Positions 1 through 7,950 are shown, counted from the stretch's first letter. The stretch: 10,501 nt of DNA from Chryseobacterium gleum (GCA_943326315.2 CALPSU020000059.1:1-10501); one strand, 5' to 3'. Program-made: numbers and translations. Notes: generated from the letters alone by a model not told the origin.

Positions 1-2
1 AT

Positions 3-788
3 TTAAGTTTTACAAATCCAAAATTAGCATTTGTAATAGATAATTCTTTTGGAATTCCAATTGATGTAAATTTTAATAATTTTTCTACAGTTAATACGAT
101 TACTTCGCAAAACACACCAATACTAATTTCAAACCCTACTGTATCTATAAATACTCCTCCAACAATAGGTTCTTCTGCTCAAACAACTTTTGTATTGAAT
201 AATGGAAGCACTAATAATACACTTTCTAATTTGATTGATGCTAATCCTAAGAATTTAATTTATAATATTTCAGCTACAACAAACCCTGGAGGGAATATCG
301 CTCCTTTAAATTTTATTGAGTCTACAAGTAAAATGATTATCAAAGTGGATATTGAATTACCTTTTGAAGGGTATGCATCAGGAATGACAATAAAAGATAC
401 TTTGGATTTTTCTTATACAAACGATGTAAATATTATTAAGTCGGCTATGTTAAGACTGAAAGTTGACAATGGATTACCATTATCTTTTAAAGGTCAGGTG
501 TTATTTGTTGACGAAAATTATTCTACAGTTTTTACCTTATTTGACACTCCTACAGAATTAATTAGTGCTGCTCCTGTAGATGGCAATGGGGTTGTTTCTT
601 CAACTGCTTCTAAGTTTAATGATGTTACAATTTCTGCGGCTAATGCATTATTGTTGGGGAAAGTGAAATATTTTATTTTTAGCGGAACTGTAGAAACAAC
701 TAAACCTCAAAATACGGTTGTTAAATTAAGAGATTCGTATAAAATAGGATTTAAACTATCTATGCAAGTTCAACTTAAAGGTAAGTAA
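3..788 (+). CDS. Unrecognised beta-rich, probably exported protein, 3' part only
   Basis: The reading frame is open from the left edge to the TAA at 786-788, giving 261 visible residues with no stop. The in-frame TTG at 195 is therefore not a credible start; the real start lies outside the window. The visible part is rich in Asn, Thr, Ser and Ile, has no Cys, and has alternating hydrophobic patterns typical of beta-sandwich domains. Visible phrases include NPKLAFVIDNSFGIPI near the edge and, later, IELPFEGYASG and LRLKVDNGLPLSFKGQVLF. From memory, similar sequences occur in Bacteroidota surface or lipoprotein-like proteins of unknown function, often beside OmpA-type genes. The next gene starts 27 nt downstream on the same strand, so co-transcription is likely. 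A signal peptide or lipobox cannot be assessed because the N-terminus is missing. That this is a real coding region is near certain; its function is unknown. Confidence 0.85.
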   Translation, partial: LSFTNPKLAFVIDNSFGIPIDVNFNNFSTVNTITSQNTPILISNPTVSINTPPTIGSSAQTTFVLNNGSTNNTLSNLIDANPKNLIYNISATTNPGGNIAPLNFIESTSKMIIKVDIELPFEGYASGMTIKDTLDFSYTNDVNIIKSAMLRLKVDNGLPLSFKGQVLFVDENYSTVFTLFDTPTELISAAPVDGNGVVSSTASKFNDVTISAANALLLGKVKYFIFSGTVETTKPQNTVVKLRDSYKIGFKLSMQVQLKGK

Positions 789-815
789 TATAATTAATCG
801 ATTTATTTTATCAAT

Positions 816-3101
816 ATGATATCTTCAATATTTAAAAAGAATTACACTTTACTGTTACTTTTAGTGACTATTGTGTTAACAAGTAACACTGTTTTTTCTC
901 AAAAAAGTTTTACACTTTATCATTTGAATGAAACTGCTCAGTCAAATTATTTAAATCCTGGATTCAAACAAAAAAATAGATTTTATTTAAGTCTTCCTCT
1001 AGGAATGCAAAATATTTCTGTACTGAACTCTGGTTTTAAATTGGCAGATTTAATTCAGACAAGGCCACAAGACGATTCCTTAAATTTAACTCCTAGTTTA
1101 GCTATTTCTAAAATGGCAAAATTGAATTTTCTTAATGTGGAAATGTCAAATGAGATTTTTGGTTTAGGTTTTAGATTGAAAAAAAGCTATTTCTCAATGA
1201 ATGTCACAAATAGAATTCAGAGTAGACTTTCTTATTCAAAGGATCTATTTTCATTTGCGTTAGAAGGGAATGGTGGAGAATTCTTAGGAAAGAGAGCTGC
1301 TTTTGATGGCCTAGGGGTTGATTTAATGTCTTATGTTGAATATGGAATTGGATACAATAGAGATGTTAATGATAAACTTACAGTAGGAGGTAGAGTGAAA
1401 ATTTTATCTGGAATAGCAAACGTTCAAACTAAAAAAAGTCAGTTAGGGATTTCTACGGATGCTACTTCTTTTGATTTAACTATTGATGGCGGGTATCAAC
1501 TTAACACTTCCAATTTAGATTCTTCAGTAATGAATGATCCTACAACATTAGCAAATTCAGCTTTTGATTTTAAAAATTTCGGATTAGCACTTGATTTAGG
1601 TGCGAGTTATCGACTTACTAATAAAATTGAATTAAACGCAAGTTTGTTAGATTTAGGGTATATTAAATGGGCGAATAATGTTACAAACTATGCGTCAAAT
1701 GATTTTAATTATAAATTTACTGGAATAAATTTAAATGATAGTTTGGCTTCAGATAAACTTAAAGACACTTTATCCGAAATTTTTAATCAAAAACAAACTC
1801 ACGATACGTATACTACCAAACTACACACTAAATTTTATTTAGGAGGGAAATATCAATTCAATAATTTCTTCAGTACAAGTGCTTTATTGTATAATGAGAT
1901 TGTTGCTTCTAAATATACTGCTGGAATTTCATTATCGATGAATGCAAAAGTAAATAACTGGATTAATACTAGTATTAATTATTCTGCCTATGGGAGATCA
2001 TATAATAACATTGGATTTGGATTAAATCTAAAAGGTGGTCCAGTACAGTTTTATGTAATGACGGATAATATTATGGCTATAATTAATCCTGAAAAAGCAA
2101 AACATGCTCAAATAACTTTTGGATTTAATTTCATTGTTGTAGGACCTAAGAGAGATAAAGATAGAGATGGTGTTCCGAATAAAAAAGATGAGTGCAGAAA
2201 TGAACCAGGTTTACCTCAATTAAATGGTTGTCCAGATAGAGATAACGATAGTGTTATTGATAAAAATGATTCTTGTCCTGATATAGCTGGTTTAAAAGCA
2301 TTAAATGGATGTCCTGATAAAGACAACGATAGTATTACAGATTCAAAAGACGAATGTCCAGATATTGCAGGAATAAAAGCTTTTAATGGCTGTCCAGATA
2401 CTGACAAAGACGGGATTAAAGACAGTGAAGATGCATGTCCAAAAGTATTTGGACCAAAAGTAAATCAAGGTTGCCCTGATACAGATAAAGATGGTGTTTT
2501 AGATTATTTAGATAATTGTCCAACTATCCTGGGGCCAAAAGAAAACCAAGGTTGCCCTTGGCCAGATTCAGATTTAGATGGTTTATTGGATAAAGATGAT
2601 AAATGTCCAAATATTTCTGGCCCAAAAGCAAATATGGGATGCCCTTACATTGATACAGATTTAGATGGAATTTTGGATAAAGATGATGATTGCCCATCTG
2701 TTTCAGGGGTTATTGAAAATAAAGGATGTCCAAAAATTGAAGCAGCTGCTCAAGAAATATTGAAAACAGCATTTAATGATTTAGAATTTGTTGCTGGAAG
2801 TGCTGTGATTAAAGAGGCTTCAAATAGTTCATTGAATGATCTAGCTTCTTTGTTATTGAAAAAAACAGAATGGAAAATTCAAATAGCTGGACATACAGAT
2901 AATGTAGGAAATGATCAAGCAAATATGATTATATCTAAAAAACGTGCGGAGGCAGTTAAGACATTCTTGACAAATAAAGGAATCAAAGATGATAGAGTGA
3001 AAATTTTATTTTTTGGTAAAACGAAACCGATTGCATCTAATGATACAGAAGATGGTCGACAAAAAAATAGAAGAGTTGAAATGAAAATAATTTTTGAATA
3101 A
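816..3101 (+). CDS. DUF5723-type outer-membrane protein with TSP3 repeats and OmpA domain
   Basis: A 761-residue envelope protein. Residues 1-28 form a Sec signal peptide (basic start, Leu-rich core, probable cleavage near VFS-Q). The mature N-terminus has the LNETAQSNYLNPGF pattern typical of DUF5723, and residues to about 440 look like an outer-membrane beta-barrel with many alternating aromatic strands. Residues 447-639 hold seven thrombospondin type-3 calcium-binding repeats (DxDxDGxxDxxDxCP...GCP), five of 27 residues and two of 29. Residues about 650-761 are an OmpA-like peptidoglycan-binding domain: GHTDNVG, then KKRAEAVKTFL, then GRQKNRRVEM, which includes the Asp and Arg used by the family to bind diaminopimelate. 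The inferred role is to tie the outer membrane to the cell wall; the barrel's cargo or partner is unknown. It is followed by a strong terminator. The ATG is the only start that gives a complete signal peptide. Confidence 0.93.
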   Translation: MISSIFKKNYTLLLLLVTIVLTSNTVFSQKSFTLYHLNETAQSNYLNPGFKQKNRFYLSLPLGMQNISVLNSGFKLADLIQTRPQDDSLNLTPSLAISKMAKLNFLNVEMSNEIFGLGFRLKKSYFSMNVTNRIQSRLSYSKDLFSFALEGNGGEFLGKRAAFDGLGVDLMSYVEYGIGYNRDVNDKLTVGGRVKILSGIANVQTKKSQLGISTDATSFDLTIDGGYQLNTSNLDSSVMNDPTTLANSAFDFKNFGLALDLGASYRLTNKIELNASLLDLGYIKWANNVTNYASNDFNYKFTGINLNDSLASDKLKDTLSEIFNQKQTHDTYTTKLHTKFYLGGKYQFNNFFSTSALLYNEIVASKYTAGISLSMNAKVNNWINTSINYSAYGRSYNNIGFGLNLKGGPVQFYVMTDNIMAIINPEKAKHAQITFGFNFIVVGPKRDKDRDGVPNKKDECRNEPGLPQLNGCPDRDNDSVIDKNDSCPDIAGLKALNGCPDKDNDSITDSKDECPDIAGIKAFNGCPDTDKDGIKDSEDACPKVFGPKVNQGCPDTDKDGVLDYLDNCPTILGPKENQGCPWPDSDLDGLLDKDDKCPNISGPKANMGCPYIDTDLDGILDKDDDCPSVSGVIENKGCPKIEAAAQEILKTAFNDLEFVAGSAVIKEASNSSLNDLASLLLKKTEWKIQIAGHTDNVGNDQANMIISKKRAEAVKTFLTNKGIKDDRVKILFFGKTKPIASNDTEDGRQKNRRVEMKIIFE
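2154..2732 (+). repeat. Seven tandem thrombospondin type-3 repeats (coding)
   Basis: This segment encodes residues 447-639 of the OmpA-family protein. Repeats 1-5 are 27 residues long; repeats 6 and 7 are 29, with a WP or YI dipeptide inserted before the Asp-rich loop. Each repeat has two cysteines, the first after the Asp-rich loop and the second in the closing GCP. Repeat 1 has CR instead of CP. Repeats 2 and 3 have DNDS where the others have DxDG. The DNA copies have diverged, so this is an old protein repeat and not a recent tandem duplication. Such repeats usually form a rigid calcium-bound linker between barrel and peptidoglycan-binding domain. Confidence 0.9.
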
Positions 3102-3127
3102 TTTTCTAAGTAACAATTAAAAAATTT

Positions 3128-3171
3128 CAAAATCCCTTGTTTACTTTTGTAAATGAGGGATTTTGTTTTTT
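3128..3171 (+). terminator. Rho-independent terminator after the OmpA-family gene
   Basis: A perfect 10-bp outer stem pairs 3128-3137 (CAAAATCCCT) with 3156-3165 (AGGGATTTTG). Two G-T wobbles (3138-3139 with 3154-3155) and a 5-bp inner stem TTTAC/GTAAA (3140-3144 with 3149-3153) extend it to 17 pairs around a TTTT loop. Six T residues follow at 3166-3171. It begins 26 nt after the stop codon and separates the OmpA-family unit from lnt. Confidence 0.9.
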
Positions 3172-3202
3172 CTCAATATGAATATTTTGCTTTGATATTA
3201 AT

Positions 3203-3210
3203 TAACTTTG
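3203..3210 (+). promoter_or_regulatory. Candidate Bacteroidota -7 promoter element for lnt
   Basis: TAACTTTG matches the Bacteroidota TAnnTTTG -7 consensus exactly and ends only 4 nt before the lnt ATG at 3215. Initiation a few bases downstream would fall at or near the start codon, implying a leaderless or nearly leaderless mRNA. No well-spaced -33 TTTG is obvious (the nearest are at 3186-3189 and 3162-3165), which lowers confidence. Confidence 0.45.
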
Positions 3211-3214
3211 TTAA

Positions 3215-4828
3215 ATGAATCAATTAACTAGAAAACGTAGATATTTATTAAGCATCCTTTCAGGAGTTTTAATGTTTATCTCTTTTCCTTATACAGGAAG
3301 TTTAACGCCTTTAGTATTTGTTTCTTGGATTCCTTTGTTGTTTGTTGAAAGATATATTTCTAAACAGAAATATAGATCCTCTAAAGTTTACATTCATGCT
3401 TTAGTTACATTAGTGATTTACAATTTAGGAGCAACTTGGTGGATATGGAACGCGAGTGCAGGAGGGGCTATTTTTGCTATTGTTTTGAATGCTCTGTTTA
3501 TGGCATATGTTTTTTATATTTTTCATTTAGTAAAAAACAAGTATTCTGAAAAAATAGGGTATTGGCTATTGCCTTTTTTCTGGATTACGTTTGAATATAT
3601 TCATTATTATTGGGACTTATCTCACCCATGGTTAACGCTTGGGAATGCCTTTTCTATTACTCCTTCATTTATTCAATGGTATTCAATCACAGGTGTTTTG
3701 GGAGGTTCTGTTTGGATATTAATTATAAATATTATTGGATTTTACATTCTTCAAAATGTGTATGTAAAATTGAAAGGATGGAAAACTCAATTAAATTCAG
3801 TGCTGATTTTTGCAGCTATTTTAATTATTCCTATTATTTTTTCACTTATCTCTTATTATTCATATACCGAAAAAAAGAATCCAATTGAGGTTGTAACTAT
3901 TCAGCCCAATATCGACCCATATAATGAAAAGTTTAACACCGACTTAAAATCTCAGCTCGACAAAATTTTTATTCAAGGTGATAGAAAGTTTTCAGCTAAA
4001 ACAAAATTTGTTTTAGCTCCAGAAACGGCAATAAGTGCTACGTTTTATGAAGAAGATTTTAAGCGTTTACCTTTTTATAATTATTTAATTCAACGAAAAA
4101 ATAATTGGAAAAAAGCCTCTTTATATATCGGAGCTTCCACTTTGCATTTTTATAAAAGTAAACATTCTTGTGCTTCTCGAAAAATGGATGGGGGACCTGG
4201 ATATTATGAAAGTTATAATACATCACTTTTATTAGATGAAAATAACAAAGAAACGTTTATCCACAAATCAAAATTAGTTTTAGGTGTAGAAAAAATCCCA
4301 TTTTTAAATATACTTCCTTGGTTGGGAGATTTAGCTATAGATATGGATGGGGCATCTGGTTCTTTGGGAATTGAAAAAGAACCAAGAGTTTTAACAGCGA
4401 ACAAAACAACATTTGCACCGTCAATTTGTTATGAGTCTATTTATGGAGAGTTTATATCTGAACAGGTTAAAAAAGGAGCAGAAGTAATTTTTGTTATAAC
4501 AAACGATGGCTGGTGGGGAGACACTCCTGGTTACAAACAGCATGCGAGTTTTTCAAGATTAAGAGCAATTGAAAATAGAAGATCTTTAGTTCGTTCTGCT
4601 AACACAGGAATTAGTTGTTTTATTAACCAAAGAGGAGATGTAATTCAAGAAACTAAATGGTGGAAGGCTACAGCTTTAAAAGGGAATGTAAATAAGAATT
4701 CAGAATTAACTATTTATTCCAAAAAGGGAGATGTGATTGGAAAATTATTCTCGTTTATACTTGTTTTTATTCTACTTTTCGAAGTTGTAAAAAGAATTCT
4801 AAAACTATTCACAAAATCTGAAAATTAG
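3215..4828 (+). CDS. lnt: Apolipoprotein N-acyltransferase
   Basis: Inner-membrane enzyme that moves an acyl chain from a phospholipid to the N-terminal Cys of apolipoproteins, the last step of lipoprotein maturation. The length of 537 residues fits the family. About six or seven hydrophobic segments fill residues 8-212, a nitrilase-fold domain covers about 223-490, and a C-terminal membrane helix lies near 510-530. The catalytic triad is visible: E270 in APETA, K351 in HKSKL, and C405 in SICYES. E359 sits eight residues after the Lys, the spacing seen between K335 and E343 in E. coli, and C405-Y406-E407 match E. coli C387-Y388-E389. The sequence between Lys and Glu is KSKLVLGV where E. coli has KRHLVPFG, a variant I associate with Bacteroidota. 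Other family marks are VTIQPNIDPYNEKF at 227-240 and NDGWWGDTPG. Transcribed alone between two terminators and convergent with the next gene. Confidence 0.95.
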   Translation: MNQLTRKRRYLLSILSGVLMFISFPYTGSLTPLVFVSWIPLLFVERYISKQKYRSSKVYIHALVTLVIYNLGATWWIWNASAGGAIFAIVLNALFMAYVFYIFHLVKNKYSEKIGYWLLPFFWITFEYIHYYWDLSHPWLTLGNAFSITPSFIQWYSITGVLGGSVWILIINIIGFYILQNVYVKLKGWKTQLNSVLIFAAILIIPIIFSLISYYSYTEKKNPIEVVTIQPNIDPYNEKFNTDLKSQLDKIFIQGDRKFSAKTKFVLAPETAISATFYEEDFKRLPFYNYLIQRKNNWKKASLYIGASTLHFYKSKHSCASRKMDGGPGYYESYNTSLLLDENNKETFIHKSKLVLGVEKIPFLNILPWLGDLAIDMDGASGSLGIEKEPRVLTANKTTFAPSICYESIYGEFISEQVKKGAEVIFVITNDGWWGDTPGYKQHASFSRLRAIENRRSLVRSANTGISCFINQRGDVIQETKWWKATALKGNVNKNSELTIYSKKGDVIGKLFSFILVFILLFEVVKRILKLFTKSEN

Positions 4829-4838
4829 ATTTTTTTTT
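4813..4838 (+). terminator. Short terminator overlapping the lnt stop codon
   Basis: AAAATCT (4813-4819) and AGATTTT (4827-4833) form a 7-bp AT-rich stem around a 7-nt loop, followed by T residues to 4838. The right arm overlaps the TAG stop at 4826-4828. The stem is weak because it is AT-rich, but stem, T tract and position between two convergent genes fit a terminator. Confidence 0.55.
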
Positions 4839-4860
4839 GTAATAAATTTCATTTTTACAT

Positions 4861-6429
4861 TTATTCTTTAAAGTTAATTACTCCAAACATTTCTTTCCTT
4901 CCTGAAACGGTATATAAGATTAACTGTTTAGTTATGTAATCTGTGATGAATAATTTTGGAATAGCTATCGATGTAATTTCTTTTCCATTAAAAAAAGATT
5001 GACGATTTACGTCTCCTGTATTTAAGTCAACTTCAACTAGGCCAACAGTGTTATTTCTTTTGCTAAAATTAGAAGGATATATTTCACCGTCAATAAATTT
5101 TCCAGTTTCAGTATAGTTTTTTAGATTATCATTGAAAATAAAATACAATTTACCATCGTCAATAAAGCGCGCGTATGAACTATAAGACCCCCAATCGTTT
5201 GTAGAAACTTGTTGTTTATTTATTTTTTTTAACCAATCAAATCCACCATTTGCACCAACTTTGAATGCTATAATATCATTGTAATAATAGGTGTAAGTAG
5301 TTCTCGTTGATCCAGTTCTTGGATCTGTATATGTACTAGTAACAACATAATATTGCTCCATTGACGCAACGATGCTACCATCTTTAAGAACTGTAGCTTC
5401 ACGCATTTCATAATTGAATAATTGAGGCTCGCCTTTTCCTTTTCTTTCCTTTTTATCTGCTTTTATTTTTTGTCGATCGCTCCAATCTTGTGTTATAAAA
5501 TCTTTTCCAAATTCTTCAAAACCCTTGTCTACTATTTCTTGTTTGTTAAAATCAACCCGCATGTAAAATACTCCTGAAATACCAGATTTGTTTTCGGAAC
5601 CATAAATTCCGGTAATTGTAAATAGATGATCATTGTCTGATTGCATTTCCATTGCTTCGATTCTTTTACCTTCTATATTAAGGGTGAAATCTTCAAGACC
5701 ATCTGTAGTAATATGAGTAATATGGAAAGCTTTGTAGTTTAAATTTTTTTGAAATAATTTTTGTTCCTCTGGTTCCGAATATTCTAAAATTGAAATAAAA
5801 TAATCACCGGTATTGGATAAATAGTTTGCGTAAATTTTAGAAAGATTTGAATCGTAAGGAAGTTCATAATTCCCTTCAGAAACAGTGTTTAATTCATCGT
5901 CATAAATGTGAAATCCATAAGAGGTTTTAGATTCTTTACGATTAAATGTTTCCCAAATAACGCCGAAAAACTTACTGTCTTTTGAGTGAACAACTTCAAA
6001 ACTACCGTTAGCTCTTCCCTTAGGGATTTCGTATTCTCCAAGCTTTATTGGTTTACCTTTAGGTTTAAGATCTTCACCATATTCTTGCATGAATAGTTGA
6101 TTTTTCTTGTCCCTTTTATCACTTAGGAACACCATTAAATGATCTCCGATACAAGTAACATCCTCAAAGTTAGCCAAACTTTCGTTGATTTTCAAAGATA
6201 TTTTTCCTGAAGCAATAAGCTCTAAAGCTTTATGTTTAGAAAGTTTTAAAGAACCAAAAATACCACCACCTGTTCTTCGTAATGCGAAAAAATCGTCACC
6301 ACTTCTTGGGATAATTGAATATAAAGCCCCCGTACGTTTTTCTAATTTCCCCCATTTAACTTTATATTGTTGGGCTGAAATATGAAAACTAATACTAATT
6401 AATAATACAGCGAATATATTCTTAAACAT
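4861..6429 (-). CDS. Exported protein of unknown function, downstream of purB
   Basis: A 522-residue protein that I do not recognise as a named family. Residues 1-19 are a clear signal peptide (MFKNIFAVLLISISFHISA, with QQ after the probable cleavage site), and there is no lipobox Cys. The mature part shows many short beta-type segments with aromatic and charged turns, for example FDWLKKINKQQVS followed by DDGKLYFIFND. This suggests a beta-propeller-like or other all-beta fold, but no catalytic motif is evident. It has no obvious type IX secretion C-terminal domain. From memory, similar conserved exported proteins occur across Bacteroidota. The ATG lies 7 nt after the purB stop, so the two genes are probably co-transcribed and translationally close. 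A role linked to purine metabolism cannot be inferred from that alone. Confidence 0.85.
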   Translation of the reverse strand: MFKNIFAVLLISISFHISAQQYKVKWGKLEKRTGALYSIIPRSGDDFFALRRTGGGIFGSLKLSKHKALELIASGKISLKINESLANFEDVTCIGDHLMVFLSDKRDKKNQLFMQEYGEDLKPKGKPIKLGEYEIPKGRANGSFEVVHSKDSKFFGVIWETFNRKESKTSYGFHIYDDELNTVSEGNYELPYDSNLSKIYANYLSNTGDYFISILEYSEPEEQKLFQKNLNYKAFHITHITTDGLEDFTLNIEGKRIEAMEMQSDNDHLFTITGIYGSENKSGISGVFYMRVDFNKQEIVDKGFEEFGKDFITQDWSDRQKIKADKKERKGKGEPQLFNYEMREATVLKDGSIVASMEQYYVVTSTYTDPRTGSTRTTYTYYYNDIIAFKVGANGGFDWLKKINKQQVSTNDWGSYSSYARFIDDGKLYFIFNDNLKNYTETGKFIDGEIYPSNFSKRNNTVGLVEVDLNTGDVNRQSFFNGKEITSIAIPKLFITDYITKQLILYTVSGRKEMFGVINFKE

Positions 6430-6436
6430 ATAAATA

Positions 6437-7792
6437 TTATTTAACTAATTGAATTCCAGTATAGTTTTGTGGAGAAATTGCTTTTAGTTCTGCTTTTAAT
6501 ATTTCAGTAATTTCCAAAGTATCTACAAAAGAATGAACTGTTTTTTGAGTGACAGCTTCATTTTTTCTAGTAAGCCCTTTCAAAGCTTCATATGGTTTTG
6601 GAAACCCTTCTCTTCTTAATATTGTTTGAATTGCTTCTGCCACAACAGCCCAATTTTCAGCTAGTTCCGCTTCAATTGCTGGCTCATTTAACAATAGTTT
6701 ATCTAATCCTTGAAGTGTTGATTTTAAAGCAATAAATGTATGTGCAAATGGCATTCCTATTGTTCGTAGAACAGTTGAATCCGTTAAGTCTCTTTGTAAT
6801 CTAGAAACCGGTAATTTAGCTGAAAGATGTTCAAATAATGCATTTGCAATTCCTATGTTTCCTTCAGAATTTTCGAAATCAATTGGGTTAACTTTATGCG
6901 GCATCGCTGAAGAACCAACTTCACCTTCCTTTAATTGTTGTTTGAAATAATTCATGGAAATGTAAGTCCACATATCTCGATCTAAATCTAAAACGATGGT
7001 GTTTATACGTTTTAAACAATCAAATAAAGCAGCAAGATTATCGTAGTGATCAATTTGAGTAGTAGTCTGACTTCTGTCCAATCCAAGTCTTTCATTTACG
7101 AACTGATTTGCAAATCCAACCCAATCATGAGATGAAAAAGATACATGGTGAGCATTGAAATTTCCAGTTGCTCCTCCAAATTTTGCAGAATAAGGGATTG
7201 TTTTTAATGTTTCAATTTGCTTTATAAGTCTTTCAGAAAAAACTTGAATTTCTTTTCCTAAACGAGTTGGTGATGCAGGCTGACCGTGTGTTCTAGCTAA
7301 CATTGGAATGTTTTTCCATTCATTCTGAAGTACAACTAGTTTTTGAACTAAATTACTCAATAATGGTAAATAAGCTTGATTTACAGCATCCTTTAAAGAT
7401 AAAGGAATTGAAGTGTTGTTTATATCTTGTGATGTTAATCCAAAGTGTATAAATTCTAAGAAATCATCTAGGCCTAATAAAGACATTTTATCTTTCAAAA
7501 AATATTCAACAGCTTTAACGTCATGATTCGTAACTTTCTCAGTGTCTTTTATCCACTGTGCATCTTGTTCAGAGAAATTGGAACACAATGCACGTAAGTC
7601 TGAATATTTTTCTTTCGGAAAAGAAATTAAAGGCTCAACACCTGAATCAACTAATGCTATAAGATATTCTACTTCAACAATAACTCTATATTTAATTAAT
7701 CCAAATTCTGAAAAATAAGGTTGTAACTCTTGTGTTTTACTTTGGTATCTTCCATCAATTGGAGAGATTGCTGTTAATGCGTTTAATATCAT
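6437..7792 (-). CDS. purB: Adenylosuccinate lyase
   Basis: Cytoplasmic enzyme that releases fumarate in two steps of purine synthesis: SAICAR to AICAR, and adenylosuccinate to AMP. I place the start at the ATG 7790-7792, giving 451 residues that begin MILNALTAISPIDGRYQSK and align with the E. coli PurB N-terminus. An upstream in-frame TTG at 7825 would add 11 residues but overlaps a candidate promoter, so I reject it. Key features seen are the fumarate-lyase signature GSSAMPHKVNPIDFEN starting at residue 293, with the mobile-loop catalytic serine at 294-295, and THGQPASPT with the catalytic-type histidine at residue 169. Length and motifs match the E. coli-type PurB subfamily. It is first in a probable two-gene unit with the exported protein 7 nt downstream, and divergent from the TPR/PD40 gene. 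Confidence 0.96.
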   Translation of the reverse strand: MILNALTAISPIDGRYQSKTQELQPYFSEFGLIKYRVIVEVEYLIALVDSGVEPLISFPKEKYSDLRALCSNFSEQDAQWIKDTEKVTNHDVKAVEYFLKDKMSLLGLDDFLEFIHFGLTSQDINNTSIPLSLKDAVNQAYLPLLSNLVQKLVVLQNEWKNIPMLARTHGQPASPTRLGKEIQVFSERLIKQIETLKTIPYSAKFGGATGNFNAHHVSFSSHDWVGFANQFVNERLGLDRSQTTTQIDHYDNLAALFDCLKRINTIVLDLDRDMWTYISMNYFKQQLKEGEVGSSAMPHKVNPIDFENSEGNIGIANALFEHLSAKLPVSRLQRDLTDSTVLRTIGMPFAHTFIALKSTLQGLDKLLLNEPAIEAELAENWAVVAEAIQTILRREGFPKPYEALKGLTRKNEAVTQKTVHSFVDTLEITEILKAELKAISPQNYTGIQLVK

Positions 7793-7813
7793 TTCTGTTT
7801 TTTTAAAGAAAGG

Positions 7814-7821
7814 TAAAGATA
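7814..7821 (-). promoter_or_regulatory. Weak candidate -7 element for purB
   Basis: On the minus strand this reads TATCTTTA, seven of eight matches to the Bacteroidota TAnnTTTG consensus. It lies about 22 nt upstream of the purB ATG, leaving room for a short leader. No convincing -33 TTTG was found. Chance occurrence is quite possible in such AT-rich DNA. Confidence 0.3.
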
Positions 7822-7824
7822 GCA

Positions 7825-7839
7825 AATCTTTAAAAGATT
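7825..7839. promoter_or_regulatory. 15-bp dyad upstream of purB, possible operator
   Basis: AATCTTT (7825-7831) and AAAGATT (7833-7839) are perfect inverted repeats around one central base. The dyad abuts the candidate purB -7 element and would lie roughly between the -7 and -33 regions, a usual position for a repressor site. No known operator consensus is recognised. AT-rich dyads of this size can arise by chance. Confidence 0.3.
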
Positions 7840-7927
7840 ATTGTTTTTCTATATGAATCTCTTTATAATATGATGAATTATTTTATTTTTTCATAAAATG
7901 TTAGTAATTTTAGTCTCTTGATTGACT

Positions 7928-7950
7928 GAAATGATGTTAAATGTCATTTC
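7928..7950. promoter_or_regulatory. Dyad GAAATGA-N9-TCATTTC in the divergent spacer
   Basis: GAAATGA (7928-7934) pairs perfectly with TCATTTC (7944-7950), and two G-T wobbles can shorten the loop to TTAAA. It lies 47 nt before the TPR/PD40 start codon and is followed by TTTGTGTTTTT. It could be an operator, or on the plus strand a leader hairpin resembling an attenuator. The sequence alone cannot decide. Confidence 0.35.

Noticed and set aside
195..788. A separate gene starting at TTG 195.
   Set aside because: The same frame is open back to the left edge and encodes sequence of the same character, so this is the tail of a longer gene.
2216..2407. Minus-strand ORF with Ser/Leu/Gly repeats opposite the TSP3 array.
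   Set aside because: It is the antisense shadow of the Asp-rich repeats; its periodicity comes from the real gene.
3142..3149. A second TAnnTTTG match (TACTTTTG) as a promoter for lnt.
   Set aside because: It lies inside the inner stem and loop of the strong terminator hairpin, so the match is best explained by that structure.
4838..4859. TGTAA...TTACA inverted repeat between the convergent genes as a minus-strand terminator.
   Set aside because: The pairing is short with mismatches, and on the minus strand it is followed by A residues, not T residues.
6437..7825. purB start at TTG 7825.
   Set aside because: The 11 extra residues do not resemble the PurB N-terminus, and the region holds a candidate promoter; the ATG at 7792 gives the usual N-terminus.
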